In this document: positions 8,483 through 16,830 of the stretch, piece by piece
Numbering within the stretch: the stretch's first letter is position 1
How the letters are laid out: each line of letters begins with the position of its first letter
From: an uncultured Clostridium sp.
Lineage (GTDB): Bacteria; Bacillota; Clostridia; TANB77; CAG-508
Length of the DNA: 64,000 bases
Direction of reading: 5' to 3'
Assembly: GCA_902462295.1 (NCBI GenBank)
Contig: CABQAZ010000003.1
Location: forward strand, 1 to 64,000
Notes under the pieces: model-generated
Seen by the model: the letters and a program-made list of their open reading frames with translations, nothing else
Database searches by the model: none
What the model was told of the DNA's origin: nothing
Translations under genes and position numbers: made by a program

Positions 8483-8731
8483 ATGCAAGTAGTGAAGATA
8501 ATATTGATAGTAGTAGATTTAATAATATGTTTAGCCGTAACAATATTGGCAATGATACAATCTAAAGATGATGCGGGATTATCATCAACAATAACAGGTT
8601 CATCAACAAATAACTTTTTTGAAAAAAATAAAGGAAGAACCAAAGAAGGTATGCAAAAAAAATGGACAATTATATTAGGAATAGCATTTGTAATTGTTAC
8701 AATTGCACTTTCAATAATATATATAGCATAG
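8483..8731 (+). CDS. secG: Preprotein translocase subunit SecG
   Basis: The 82-residue protein has two membrane helices (about 4-24 and 60-81) joined by a polar loop with Q-S-K-D-D-A-G-L-S-S and a Thr/Ser-rich segment, the normal SecG layout. It assists SecYE during export. GGGAGGA precedes the ATG and a terminator follows. Confidence 0.9.
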   Translation: MQVVKIILIVVDLIICLAVTILAMIQSKDDAGLSSTITGSSTNNFFEKNKGRTKEGMQKKWTIILGIAFVIVTIALSIIYIA

Positions 8732-8759
8732 AGAGCAGTTAATAAAAACTGTTCTTTTT
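8732..8759 (+). terminator. Terminator after secG
   Basis: AGAGCAGTT (8732-8740) pairs with AACTGTTCT (8747-8755), followed by TTTT. Confidence 0.8.
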
Positions 8760-8818
8760 GTGATGTAAGAATAAAAAGACTAACTATTAATTGTCAATAG
8801 TTTTTTTAAAGAAATTTG

Positions 8819-9579
8819 TTAACTTAAATTAAATGATATGTTTTCGGTCAATAGTTTGAATATAACTCTAACCAGTTGGTTTGAAACATGTCCTAAAACA
8901 TTGTTATGTGATTTGCCTTTTGAACGTTTAGTGGTATAATATTCATATTCATCATAAGAATACTTTCCTTTTGATGAAGAAGCCAATAGTCTAGTAAGAA
9001 CATCGATTCTAACTTTTAAAATTTCTTGTGGTGAAGAGTATTTTTCAAGCAAAGTATAAAAAGTTTTTAGATGTAAATTACCTTTAAAAAAATGCGTAGT
9101 TCTGGAAAAAGTGAATCTAAACAAGTAGTAAGTTGAACTTTAAGTCTAGTTTGAGATTAAATAATATCAAATCTAAAACGACATAGAGTTCTAAGTTTAA
9201 TAAAGCTAATATCTTTTTCATAAATTGGAGTATAATCACCTAAAGAAAGACATTTAGAAATTAGGAATGTATCAACTTTATCAGTTTTGGTTTTTCTAAT
9301 ATTAGAATTTCTTAGTGAATTGGTTTGAATTGCATTAATCATTCCGATTTTGAACCCTTTAGGAAACAAAAAGCAAATAAGATTATCTCCGTAATGACCA
9401 GTAGATTCGAGCCCTATAAGACATTCATTAATACTAAAATACTTAATTTTAGAAAGAAAAAGCTCGAACCCTTTTCTAGAATTCGCAAAAGAAAAAGGTT
9501 TGACTAAGACTTCACCATCCGAGTTAACAACAGAGGCAAAGTGAGAGTTTTTGGCAATATCAATGCCGATGTAAATCAT
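8819..9579 (-). pseudogene. IS110-family transposase, frameshifted and internally deleted
   Basis: The 5' part (9579-9157) encodes the N-terminal DEDD/RuvC-like domain: M-I-Y-I-G-I-D-I-A-K, then G-L-E-S-T-G-H-Y and K-T-D-K-V-D. The 3' part (9124-8819) is in another frame and resumes with F-F-K-G-N-L-H-L-K-T-F-Y-T-L-L-E-K-Y. It then passes abruptly from S-S-K-G-K-Y-S-Y to a C-terminal K-R-S-K-G-K-S-H-N-N-V-L. IS110 transposases normally have about 400 residues; here the frame is broken near 9130-9155 and most of the C-terminal serine-containing domain is missing, so it cannot be active. Confidence 0.85.
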
Positions 9580-9770
9580 AAAAGATCAACTCCTTTGAAA
9601 TATATTTTTAACATTTGTGACATCCACTTAGTCTTATTACTTATAACCTTGCATGAAATAAAGAGTCTAAGCCCTATCTAACTAATAACCAATTAATAAT
9701 AAAACTGTGGCAATTTTCTTTCCAAAATGGTCAAAGCCATAAGGGGGGATTAAAAGTCCACAGTGTCAAC
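9580..9770 (-). ncRNA. Possible remnant of IS110 bridge/seek RNA region
   Basis: In the IS110 group the non-coding segment upstream of the transposase encodes the RNA that bridges donor and target DNA. Here 190 bases separate a TTGACA box (minus strand) from the transposase start, with G/C-rich loops such as GTGGACTTTTAATCCCCCC. The position is established knowledge; that a functional RNA survives is only inference, since the transposase is broken. Confidence 0.35.
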
Positions 9771-9864
9771 ATAATTATACCATAAATCGGTATAAAATAC
9801 TATAAAAGGTTTATAGGTAAACCTTAGTTAAAAACCTAAATATATTATACAAGGGGGGATTAAA

Positions 9865-10062
9865 ATAGAGAAAGTAGATTTAGCAATAGAAATAATAAAT
9901 CTAAAAATAGCAAAAGAAATAAAAAAAAATACGGAAAAAGATTATAGAGAATTCAAAAGAAAAATATTAAATTTAGAAAAAGAAAGAGAACAAATATATT
10001 TAAACAACACTAAAATAATAGAAAAAGTATTAAATCAATATTTAAATGATGTGAGGATGTAG
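9865..10062 (+). CDS. Putative antitoxin, non-AUG start or truncated
   Basis: An open frame of 65 codons ends TAG two bases before the zeta-toxin ATG. It encodes a Lys/Glu-rich helical polypeptide (K-E-I-K-K-N-T-E-K-D-Y-R-E-F), a suitable size for a small antitoxin. No ATG, GTG or TTG exists at its beginning. A strong AAGGGGGG (9851-9858) lies 6 bases before an ATA at 9865, or directly before ATT 9859. Either a rare start codon is used or the true start was lost when the neighbouring IS element inserted. No residue-level match to a known epsilon antitoxin was recognised. Confidence 0.45.
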   Translation: MEKVDLAIEIINLKIAKEIKKNTEKDYREFKRKILNLEKEREQIYLNNTKIIEKVLNQYLNDVRM

Positions 10063-10064
10063 AA

Positions 10065-11009
10065 ATGAATGGAATAGAAAAATATAATTTAACAGAAGAA
10101 GAATTTGAAAATTGCTTAAAAATGGCTGAAATAGCTTTACTATTAAGAGTAAGACCTTCAAACAATCCTAAGTCAATTTTTATAGTATCACAAGCTGGTG
10201 GAGGAAAAACAGGATTAAAAACGTTTATAGAAAAGGAAAAAAATAGTGATAAGTTAAAAGACATTTATATTGAAATAAATCCAGATGAAGTTGCAATTTA
10301 TCATAAATATTATGAAGAAATAATGAGGGAATACCCTAGACAATCATATAATCAAATACAAAAATTTGTAAGACCTGCATTAGATGAATATTTAAGACAA
10401 AGAGCAGTTCAATTTAGAGCAAGTATAGTTCAAGAAGGGACTTTTGGAAGTACTGAGGGATACTTAAAAATATTAGACTTTCAAAAGAATGGCGGAAAAG
10501 CTGCAATTGGAAAGTTAAAAGATAATGGTACGAGAGAAGAGATAATGGTAGACGGAGGATATAATATAGAAATAAATATACTTGCAGTTGATAGATATGA
10601 AAGTTTACTATCATCATATGAAAGAGAACAATATTTTATAGAATCAGGATTACCTCCAAGATCAGTTACAGCTGAAAATCATGATAGAGCATATGAGAAT
10701 TTAATAAAAACTGTTAAAGAAATTGAAAGAAGAAAATTATATGATAAAATAAGAGTTTTCAAAAGAGGAAAAATAGAAATAGAGCCAGAATTAATATATG
10801 AATCTGGTGGGGAGCAATATGAAAATGTAACAAGTTGTATAGTACAAGCTAGAGATGAGGAAAGAAAAAAAATAATAAAAAACAAAGAGCAATATTTGAA
10901 TAGAATTAACGAATTGAAGCAGAGGGTTACAAATGAAAATTTAATTAGTAAAATAGTGTTACTTGAAAAAGAGTTTAGAAAAGAATTACAAGAAGAGAGA
11001 TATATATAA
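10065..11009 (+). CDS. Zeta-toxin-domain protein
   Basis: The 314-residue protein has a P-loop A-G-G-G-K-T-G (residues 44-50) after I-F-I-V-S-Q. It also has E-I-N-P-D-E-V (about 75-81) and Q-E-G-T-F-G-S-T-E (about 125-133), all at zeta-toxin positions. Zeta/PezT toxins phosphorylate UDP-N-acetylglucosamine and related nucleotide sugars, blocking wall synthesis. It is longer than the minimal kinase core; the C-terminal third is a Lys/Glu-rich coiled coil. The upstream 65-codon frame is the candidate antitoxin, and a PHP-domain gene follows 17 bases after the stop, probably co-transcribed. Confidence 0.82.
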   Translation: MNGIEKYNLTEEEFENCLKMAEIALLLRVRPSNNPKSIFIVSQAGGGKTGLKTFIEKEKNSDKLKDIYIEINPDEVAIYHKYYEEIMREYPRQSYNQIQKFVRPALDEYLRQRAVQFRASIVQEGTFGSTEGYLKILDFQKNGGKAAIGKLKDNGTREEIMVDGGYNIEINILAVDRYESLLSSYEREQYFIESGLPPRSVTAENHDRAYENLIKTVKEIERRKLYDKIRVFKRGKIEIEPELIYESGGEQYENVTSCIVQARDEERKKIIKNKEQYLNRINELKQRVTNENLISKIVLLEKEFRKELQEERYI

Positions 11010-11026
11010 AAGAAAGGATGAGATAG

Positions 11027-11905
11027 ATGATTGATTTACATATACATACTACTTATTCAGATGGGGCAGATAGTTTAATAGAAGTTTTAAAAAAAGCTGA
11101 AAAAATAGGATTAACACATATATCAATAACCGATCATGATAATTGTAAAGCATATAAGGAATTGGCAAGTATTGACGTAAAGAAATATTATACAGGAACT
11201 ATAATACCTGGAATTGAAATAAAGGGAAGTTATAAGGGTAGATTAATAGAAGTATTAGGCTATAAAATAGATACAGAAAAAATGCAGGAATGGTCTGACG
11301 AATTTTATAAAGATAAAACTAAACCAATATTACAACAAAAATACTTTGATATCCTATGCAAAAGATGTGAAGATATGGGATTAATATTAAGTAAAGAGTC
11401 AATAAAAAATTTTGATTCAAATAAGGAATGGGCTAATTTGCATATATATAATGAATTAGTAAAATATGAGGAAAATAAAAATATATTACCAGAGGGTGTA
11501 TTAAATTCATTTGACGATTATTCAAAAGGATACTGTGGAAATACTAAAAGTAAATTGTATATAGATAAAACAGAAGATTATCCATCTATAGAAGAGGCAG
11601 TAAATATAATAAAACAATGCGGAGGATTAGTATTCGTGCCTCATATATATATATATAAATGGGCGAAAAATAAAGAAGAATTTATACAAGATATTTTAAA
11701 TACGTATGATATAGATGGAATAGAATGTATGCATAGTGAATTTAATGAAGAAGAGATAACAAGGTTATTAAAACTATGTAAAGAACGTCATTATTTTAGA
11801 AGTGGTGGTAGTGATTATCATGGTAAAAATAAAATAGGAATTGAATTAGGAAGAGGAAAAGGAAATTTGCAAATTCCAGAAGAATTTATTGAAGAATGGA
11901 AATAA
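11027..11905 (+). CDS. PHP-domain metal-dependent phosphoesterase
   Basis: The 292-residue protein starts M-I-D-L-H-I-H-T-T-Y-S-D-G and has I-T-D-H-D-N-C, the metal-binding motifs of the PHP superfamily. A late G-S-D-Y-H-G (near 266) completes the site. Family members hydrolyse phosphoesters such as 3',5'-nucleotide phosphates; the substrate here is unknown. A close paralogue lies in integrated element 2 at 37,342. It directly follows the zeta toxin and precedes RNase R. Confidence 0.85.
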   Translation: MIDLHIHTTYSDGADSLIEVLKKAEKIGLTHISITDHDNCKAYKELASIDVKKYYTGTIIPGIEIKGSYKGRLIEVLGYKIDTEKMQEWSDEFYKDKTKPILQQKYFDILCKRCEDMGLILSKESIKNFDSNKEWANLHIYNELVKYEENKNILPEGVLNSFDDYSKGYCGNTKSKLYIDKTEDYPSIEEAVNIIKQCGGLVFVPHIYIYKWAKNKEEFIQDILNTYDIDGIECMHSEFNEEEITRLLKLCKERHYFRSGGSDYHGKNKIGIELGRGKGNLQIPEEFIEEWK

Positions 11906-11941
11906 TATTCTTGATATGTAGAAATGAGACAGGGGGGAGTA

Positions 11942-13939
11942 ATGAAAAAAGAAAATAAAATAGGAATATATAAAAAAAATCAAAAAGGTTTTGGTTTTGT
12001 AAAACTTGAAGAACAGGAAGAAGAAATATATATATCAAGAGAAAATTCATTAAATGCATTAAATGGAGATACAGTAAGTATACAAATAATAAAGGAAACA
12101 AATAAAGAAAATAATAAAAAAGAGGAAGGAAAAATAGTAAAAATTATTAGACATGAAAAAGATACTGTAGTTGGAACATTTCAAAAAAGCAGAAATTTTG
12201 GTTTTGTTGTGCCAGATGATAAAAATTTTGGAACAGATATATTTATATCAAAAACAAATTGGGGGAAAGCTAGAAACAAACATAAAGTATTAGTAAAAAT
12301 AACGGAATATCCAAAGAAAGGTAAAAATGCAGAGGGAAAGATTATTGAAGTATTAGGTGGAGTAAATGAAGCTGGTGTAGATATGTTATCATTAATAAAG
12401 CAATATAATTTACCATATGAATTTCCCAAAGAAGTTGCAGATGAAGCAAAATCATTTGGAAATAAAATTGATAATAACTATGTTTTTGAATCAGATAAAA
12501 ATATTTATATGAAAGAAGATTTAAAGCATAAGAAAACCATAAGAAAAGATTTACGCCAAGATTTGATTTTTACAATAGATGGAGAAGATGCAAAAGATTT
12601 AGATGATGCAATACATGTAGAAAAATTGAGCAATGGTAATTATAAATTAGATGTTCATATTGCAGATGTTAGTTATTATGTAAGAGAGAAGACCGAATTA
12701 GATAAAGAAGCTTATTTAAGAGGAACAAGTATATACATGTTAGGACGTGTAATACCAATGTTGCCAAGGGAATTATCGAATGGAATATGTAGCCTAAATG
12801 CAGGAGAAGATAGATATACTCTTTCTTGCTCAATGGAGATTACTCCTAAAGCAAAAATTGTTTCATCTGATATATATAAGGCTGTTATTAACGTAACAGA
12901 AAGAATGTCTTATACAGATGTACAAAAAATACTAGATAAATCTGATGATAAAGTTTTAAAAAAATATGAAAAGTACATTAAAAATTTTGAGATGATGGCA
13001 GAGCTTGCAATGATTTTAAAGAAGAAAAGAAGAGAAAATGGATATTTAAATTTAGATATACCAGAAAGTAAAATAACACTTGATGAAAATGGTTTTGCTA
13101 TTGATATAAGAAAATATGAAACTTATTTTGCAAATGAAATAATAGAACAATTTATGCTTGTTGCAAATGAGACAGTTGCAGAAAAATTTTATTGGTTGCA
13201 AGCACCATTTATATATAGAAACCATGAAGCACCTGATATTGATAAAGTAAAAGAATTAAATAAAACCCTATTTAATTTTGGTTATAAAATTAAAATATCA
13301 AAAGAAGATATTATATATCCAAATGAGTTTGCAAAGATATTAGATGATGTAAAAGGAAAAGATGAAGAGAAAGTTGTGTCAAATATTATATTGAGAACGC
13401 TTAGAGTTGCAAAGTATGAAGCAGAAAATAAAGGCCATTTTGGGATTGCTAGTAAGTATTATTGCCATTTTACATCACCAATTAGAAGATATCCTGATTT
13501 ATTTATACACAGAATTATTTCTAAATATATAGAAGATGATTATATGGTTAATGAGTTTTGGATAAAAAAATATTCTAAAAGAGCAGAAAAGAGAGCTGAG
13601 AATTGTTCAGAAAGAGAGAGAACAGCAACAAAAGTTGAAAGAGAAGCGGAAGATATTAAAAAGGCTGAATTCATGGAAAATAAAATTGGTGAAGAATATA
13701 ATGGAATTATTTCATCTGTTACAAATTTTGGTATTTTTGTTGAACTTGATAATACTGTAGAGGGATTAGTTCGTTATGAGGATTTAGGAGATGAATATTT
13801 TATTTATAATGAAGAGAGAAGAGAAGCTATTGGCGAATTTACTCATAAAACTTATAAAATAGGTGATATAGTTAAGATTAGAGTAGTTAATGCTAATAAA
13901 TTATTGAGAAAAATTGATTTTGAAATAATAGATAAATAA
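11942..13939 (+). CDS. rnr: Ribonuclease R
   Basis: The 665-residue protein has two cold-shock-like OB domains (F-G-F-V near 17-21, and N-F-G-F-V-V near 84-89) and an RNB catalytic domain. The RNB active-site run is D-G-E-D-A-K-D-L-D-D-A-I near residue 211-222. A C-terminal S1 domain follows (Y-N-G-I-I-S-S-V-T-N-F-G-I-F-V). RNase R is a 3'-to-5' hydrolytic exonuclease acting on structured RNA, rRNA and tmRNA-tagged messages. The ATG at 11,942 follows AGGGGGGAGT; an ATG at 11,924 is in frame but lies upstream of this site. It is somewhat shorter than the 700-800 residues common in the family. Confidence 0.93.
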   Translation: MKKENKIGIYKKNQKGFGFVKLEEQEEEIYISRENSLNALNGDTVSIQIIKETNKENNKKEEGKIVKIIRHEKDTVVGTFQKSRNFGFVVPDDKNFGTDIFISKTNWGKARNKHKVLVKITEYPKKGKNAEGKIIEVLGGVNEAGVDMLSLIKQYNLPYEFPKEVADEAKSFGNKIDNNYVFESDKNIYMKEDLKHKKTIRKDLRQDLIFTIDGEDAKDLDDAIHVEKLSNGNYKLDVHIADVSYYVREKTELDKEAYLRGTSIYMLGRVIPMLPRELSNGICSLNAGEDRYTLSCSMEITPKAKIVSSDIYKAVINVTERMSYTDVQKILDKSDDKVLKKYEKYIKNFEMMAELAMILKKKRRENGYLNLDIPESKITLDENGFAIDIRKYETYFANEIIEQFMLVANETVAEKFYWLQAPFIYRNHEAPDIDKVKELNKTLFNFGYKIKISKEDIIYPNEFAKILDDVKGKDEEKVVSNIILRTLRVAKYEAENKGHFGIASKYYCHFTSPIRRYPDLFIHRIISKYIEDDYMVNEFWIKKYSKRAEKRAENCSERERTATKVEREAEDIKKAEFMENKIGEEYNGIISSVTNFGIFVELDNTVEGLVRYEDLGDEYFIYNEERREAIGEFTHKTYKIGDIVKIRVVNANKLLRKIDFEIIDK

Positions 13940-13999
13940 TTAGTGAAAATCCTATATTTCAATAATCTGTAACAAAATTAAAAAAATTTGTAAAAGTTA

Positions 14000-14028
14000 T
14001 TGACTTTATTGCTTAAATATGGTATTAT
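14000..14028 (+). promoter_or_regulatory. Promoter of tRNA-Arg(TCT)
   Basis: TTGACT (14000-14005) and TATTAT (14023-14028) are spaced 17 bases apart, ending 18 bases before the tRNA. Confidence 0.7.
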
Positions 14029-14046
14029 ATTTAAGTGTTAAGAAAC

Positions 14047-14123
<77 letters not shown>

Positions 14124-14267
14124 CAACATTTAAATACGAGTTTTTATTTCTTTGCAGGTGGCTTTTCAGTAACATATGCTTTGGAATAAAAATGAATCTA
14201 CATCAAAAGTTGGGGGAGGAAACTTATAATGTTTTCGATTCCAGCTTTTTTTGTATTTAGTTCAGCT

Positions 14268-14304
14268 AAAAGCATAGCATTTTCGGTCATATTGCTATGC
14301 TTTT
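14268..14304. terminator. Hairpin between tRNA-Arg and the XRE gene
   Basis: AAAAGCATAGCA (14268-14279) pairs perfectly with TGCTATGCTTTT (14293-14304). It lies beyond the stop of the minus-strand XRE gene and could end that transcript or the tRNA transcript. The T-run is short, so the call is moderate. Nothing else was seen in 14124-14343. Confidence 0.5.
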
Positions 14305-14343
14305 GGATCTAAGTATTAATTTATAATGATTATAAACTAATAA

Positions 14344-14709
14344 TTAACTATTTTTTTTTATAATTAAAGATAAATTTTCAATAATATTAATGGACTGAAT
14401 TATTTCATCTTCTGTATATTTTTTTAATAGATTTTTAGTTTTTTTAATGCAATTATCATCAAGTCCAAATAAGATGTAGTCAGCAGAATGTCCACTAACT
14501 TCACGAAATTTTTTTAGACTATAGTAAACGAAATTTCCTTTACCCTCTTCTACTAATCCTAAGAATTGACTAGAAGTTCCAAGCTTTTCCGCAAGTTCTG
14601 TTTTAGTCATCTTCAATTCGTTTTCTCTAATATGTTTGATTCTTTTTCCACGTTCTGCTTGTTCTTTTCTTTCTTCTTCGATTGCTACATTTGATCTTTT
14701 TCTTCCCAT
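14344..14709 (-). CDS. XRE-family helix-turn-helix regulator
   Basis: The 121-residue protein has a basic N-terminal extension (about 25 residues). A Cro/C1-type HTH follows: M-T-K-T-E-L-A-E-K-L-G-T-S-S-Q-F-L-G-L-V-E at about 33-53. F-R-E-V-S-G-H-S-A-D-Y-I-L-F-G resembles XRE regulators found near phage-like or quorum-sensing genes. It is divergent from the Trp-rich peptide/sensor kinase genes, suggesting it controls them (inference). Confidence 0.82.
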   Translation of the reverse strand: MGRKRSNVAIEEERKEQAERGKRIKHIRENELKMTKTELAEKLGTSSQFLGLVEEGKGNFVYYSLKKFREVSGHSADYILFGLDDNCIKKTKNLLKKYTEDEIIQSINIIENLSLIIKKNS

Positions 14710-14827
14710 AAAAAATCTCCTTTCTATTTATAAAAGTATTTTAAAATATAAAAAGAACAAAGAGATAGAAAAAACAAATAGTAAAAAATAATAATAAATG
14801 GTAATACATGATTAATATATAGTCAGT

Positions 14828-14873
14828 AAAAAAATAAACACTAGAAACAATGTTTTTTAGTGTTTATTTTTTT
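14828..14873. terminator. 16-base-stem bidirectional terminator
   Basis: AAAAAAATAAACACTA (14828-14843) pairs perfectly with 14858-14873, giving a T-run on either strand. It isolates the divergent XRE gene from the peptide gene. No coding sequence was seen between 14710 and 14998. Confidence 0.7.
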
Positions 14874-14998
14874 GTTAAAATTCGTCAAATTTCATTAATT
14901 TTTTCTATCATCAAATTTTGATACTTCATACTTTTTTAATGTTATTTTTATTACAACATTATAGAACATACACAAAGAAAGAAAAGGTGGTGAAAAGT

Positions 14999-15046
14999 AT
15001 GAGCTGGTGGGAAGAATTAGGAAGTTGGTTAAAAAAATGGCTATAA
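14999..15046 (+). CDS. 15-residue tryptophan-rich peptide
   Basis: An ATG preceded by AAAGGTGGTGAAAAGT opens MSWWEELGSWLKKWL followed by TAA. Four of fifteen residues are Trp, and polar/charged and hydrophobic residues alternate with helical periodicity, so the peptide would be a short amphipathic helix. A 13-base-stem terminator follows immediately, and the downstream kinase has its own promoter, so this is a discrete gene. It has no signal sequence and no cysteine. Candidate roles are a signalling peptide sensed by the neighbouring GHKL kinase, a membrane-active peptide, or a toxin. All are inference from context. Confidence 0.6.
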   Translation: MSWWEELGSWLKKWL

Positions 15047-15055
15047 TAAAAAGTT

Positions 15056-15090
15056 AAAAAATGAAATGTAGTTTCTGCATTTCATTTTTT
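15056..15090 (+). terminator. Terminator of the Trp-rich peptide gene
   Basis: AAAAAATGAAATG pairs with CATTTCATTTTTT around a 9-base loop, followed by T and TTG. It starts ten bases after the peptide stop. Confidence 0.85.
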
Positions 15091-15092
15091 TG

Positions 15093-15121
15093 TTGAAACA
15101 TTAATTTTTTTCGTGTATAAT
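15093..15121 (+). promoter_or_regulatory. Promoter of the GHKL kinase gene
   Basis: TTGAAA (15093-15098) and TATAAT (15116-15121) have a 17-base spacer, directly after the peptide terminator, so kinase and peptide are transcribed separately. Confidence 0.75.
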
Positions 15122-15146
15122 AAAAAAATAGAAACGGAGAAAATAT

Positions 15147-16589
15147 ATGATATTTGAAATAAATAATATTGACAGAAATATAGTTATTTTAAAAACCTTA
15201 AAAATGTTTTTATTAACATATTATATCAATTTTAAAATAATAAATAGAAAAATAACCTTTAATATAAAATCTAATATATATATTGTAATAATAGGTATCA
15301 TATCAGGGATTATAAGATATGATGTAAATTACATGATAAGTAATATAATTTTGATTATAGCAGTTAGTATTTTATTCTCTGAAAACAATATAGGTAATAG
15401 TATATTAACAACAATAATTTCGTTAAGTATAAATTATATTGTAGGTGTAATATCTATTGTAATATGTTTTGGAATAAGCAAAATTATAACAATTAAAGGT
15501 GATTACATAAAATTTATTATAATGACAGTGTTTCATATAATCTTATTATATAGAATATTAAAAATAAAAAAGTTTAGATATGGAATATCATTTTTGAAAA
15601 AAAGTATAAATGATGAATATATGGATTTATTAATCTTGAATATAAGCATTACAATATTATTTTCAGCAATAGTAATGTTTAATTCTAGTAACGAGGTTGC
15701 TAGTATTATTGGATTAGAGATAATAATTTCAGCTATAATTATGTTTATAACTATACGTAAAGCTATACAATTATATTATAAACAAAAATTATTAATACAA
15801 GAACTTACAGAAACAAAAAAAGAATTGATAGATAAAACAAGAGAAATAAAAGAACTAGAAGATGAAAATTTAAGCTTTAGTAAGAAAAGCCATTCATTAG
15901 CACATAAACAGAGATCTTTAGAGTATAAAATACAACAATTATTAAATAAAACAGAAATGAGTACTGAAGAAACTATAGAGGTAAAGGAAAAAATTGAAAA
16001 ACTAAAGAAAGAAGTATATAGACAAGATGAAATAATAGAATTAGATAAAACAGAAGTTATAGAAGTAGATGATATGTTAAAGTATATGCAATCAGAATGT
16101 AATAAAAATAATATAGAATTTATTTTTAAATTAAAAGGAAATATACATTATATGACAAACAATATAATTTCGAAAGATAATTTAGAAATATTACTAGCCG
16201 ATCATATAAAAAATGCAATAATAGCAATAAATCATACAGATAACATTAATAGGAGCATATGTGTAAAATTATATGAGATAAATAAAATGTGTAGTTTAAG
16301 TATTTTGGATTCTGGTGTAGAGTTTGATACAAATATATTAAAAAATTTGGGTAAAAAACCAAGTACAGCATATAAAAATGAGGGTGGTACAGGAATGGGC
16401 TTTATGAATACATTTGATATATTAAGAAAGTATAAAGCGAGTCTAAAAATAGAAGAATATAATAAACCATCAAAAGATAATTATACGAAAGCAATAATTA
16501 TAAAATTTGATAAGAAAAATAAATTTAAAATAGAATCATATCGTCAAAATGAAATTGAAAATATGATAAGTGTAGATACAAAAAATTAA
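15147..16589 (+). CDS. GHKL (AgrC-like) sensor histidine kinase, orphan
   Basis: The 480-residue protein has an N-terminal membrane part of about 210 residues with roughly six hydrophobic segments. A coiled coil follows (about 215-295) with S-H-S-L-A-H-K-Q-R-S as a possible phospho-acceptor region. The C-terminal ATPase domain has an N-box (L-L-A-D-H-I-K-N-A-I, near 348), a G1 box (D-S-G-V-E-F-D, near 388) and G-G-T-G-M-G-F (near 412). This is the architecture of peptide-sensing AgrC/ComD kinases. No response regulator and no AgrB-type processing protease are adjacent. The only nearby peptide is the Trp-rich one at 14,999. Ligand and partner are unknown. Confidence 0.82.
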   Translation: MIFEINNIDRNIVILKTLKMFLLTYYINFKIINRKITFNIKSNIYIVIIGIISGIIRYDVNYMISNIILIIAVSILFSENNIGNSILTTIISLSINYIVGVISIVICFGISKIITIKGDYIKFIIMTVFHIILLYRILKIKKFRYGISFLKKSINDEYMDLLILNISITILFSAIVMFNSSNEVASIIGLEIIISAIIMFITIRKAIQLYYKQKLLIQELTETKKELIDKTREIKELEDENLSFSKKSHSLAHKQRSLEYKIQQLLNKTEMSTEETIEVKEKIEKLKKEVYRQDEIIELDKTEVIEVDDMLKYMQSECNKNNIEFIFKLKGNIHYMTNNIISKDNLEILLADHIKNAIIAINHTDNINRSICVKLYEINKMCSLSILDSGVEFDTNILKNLGKKPSTAYKNEGGTGMGFMNTFDILRKYKASLKIEEYNKPSKDNYTKAIIIKFDKKNKFKIESYRQNEIENMISVDTKN

Positions 16590-16702
16590 AGTAGAATAGA
16601 TAAAATATATAAAATTAGTTGAATATTATTTAAATCTATGATATACTGATATAGATTTTAAAGAAAATATTATATTAATATTATAATATTTTCTTTATAT
16701 AT

Positions 16703-16779
16703 GCACCAGTAGCTTAGCTGGATAGAGCACTCGGCTACGAACCGAGAGGTCGGGGATTCGAATTCCTCCTGGTGCACCA
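16703..16779 (+). tRNA. tRNA-Arg (anticodon ACG)
   Basis: The acceptor is GCACCAG/CTGGTGC. The anticodon stem CTCGG/CCGAG holds loop CTACGAA (ACG at 16737-16739), and the T-arm contains GATTCGAATTC. CCA is encoded. The first anticodon base is presumably deaminated to inosine to read CGN codons. Confidence 0.95.
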
Positions 16780-16830
16780 AAACTCTCAAGCAGATTTGGG
16801 AGTTTTTATTCATTCGAGGTGAAAAAGCAT

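Larger units (their letters stand above)
8780..9775 (-). mobile_element. Degenerate IS110-family insertion sequence
   Basis: This is the region between the secG terminator and the promoter-like TTGACA (minus strand, 9764-9769) upstream of the broken transposase. IS110 elements lack long terminal inverted repeats, so the ends are estimates. The about 190-base non-coding part before the transposase start matches where IS110-group elements keep their guide RNA. Confidence 0.6.

Noticed and set aside
9325..9507. Plus-strand open frame inside the IS110 transposase
   Set aside because: It is the antisense shadow of the transposase coding sequence and has no ribosome binding site.
14999..15090. Trp-codon-rich leader peptide acting as a transcription attenuator for the kinase gene
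   Set aside because: Four TGG codons and a following terminator resemble trpL, but the kinase has its own promoter after the terminator and no alternative antiterminator pairing was found, so a discrete peptide gene fits better.
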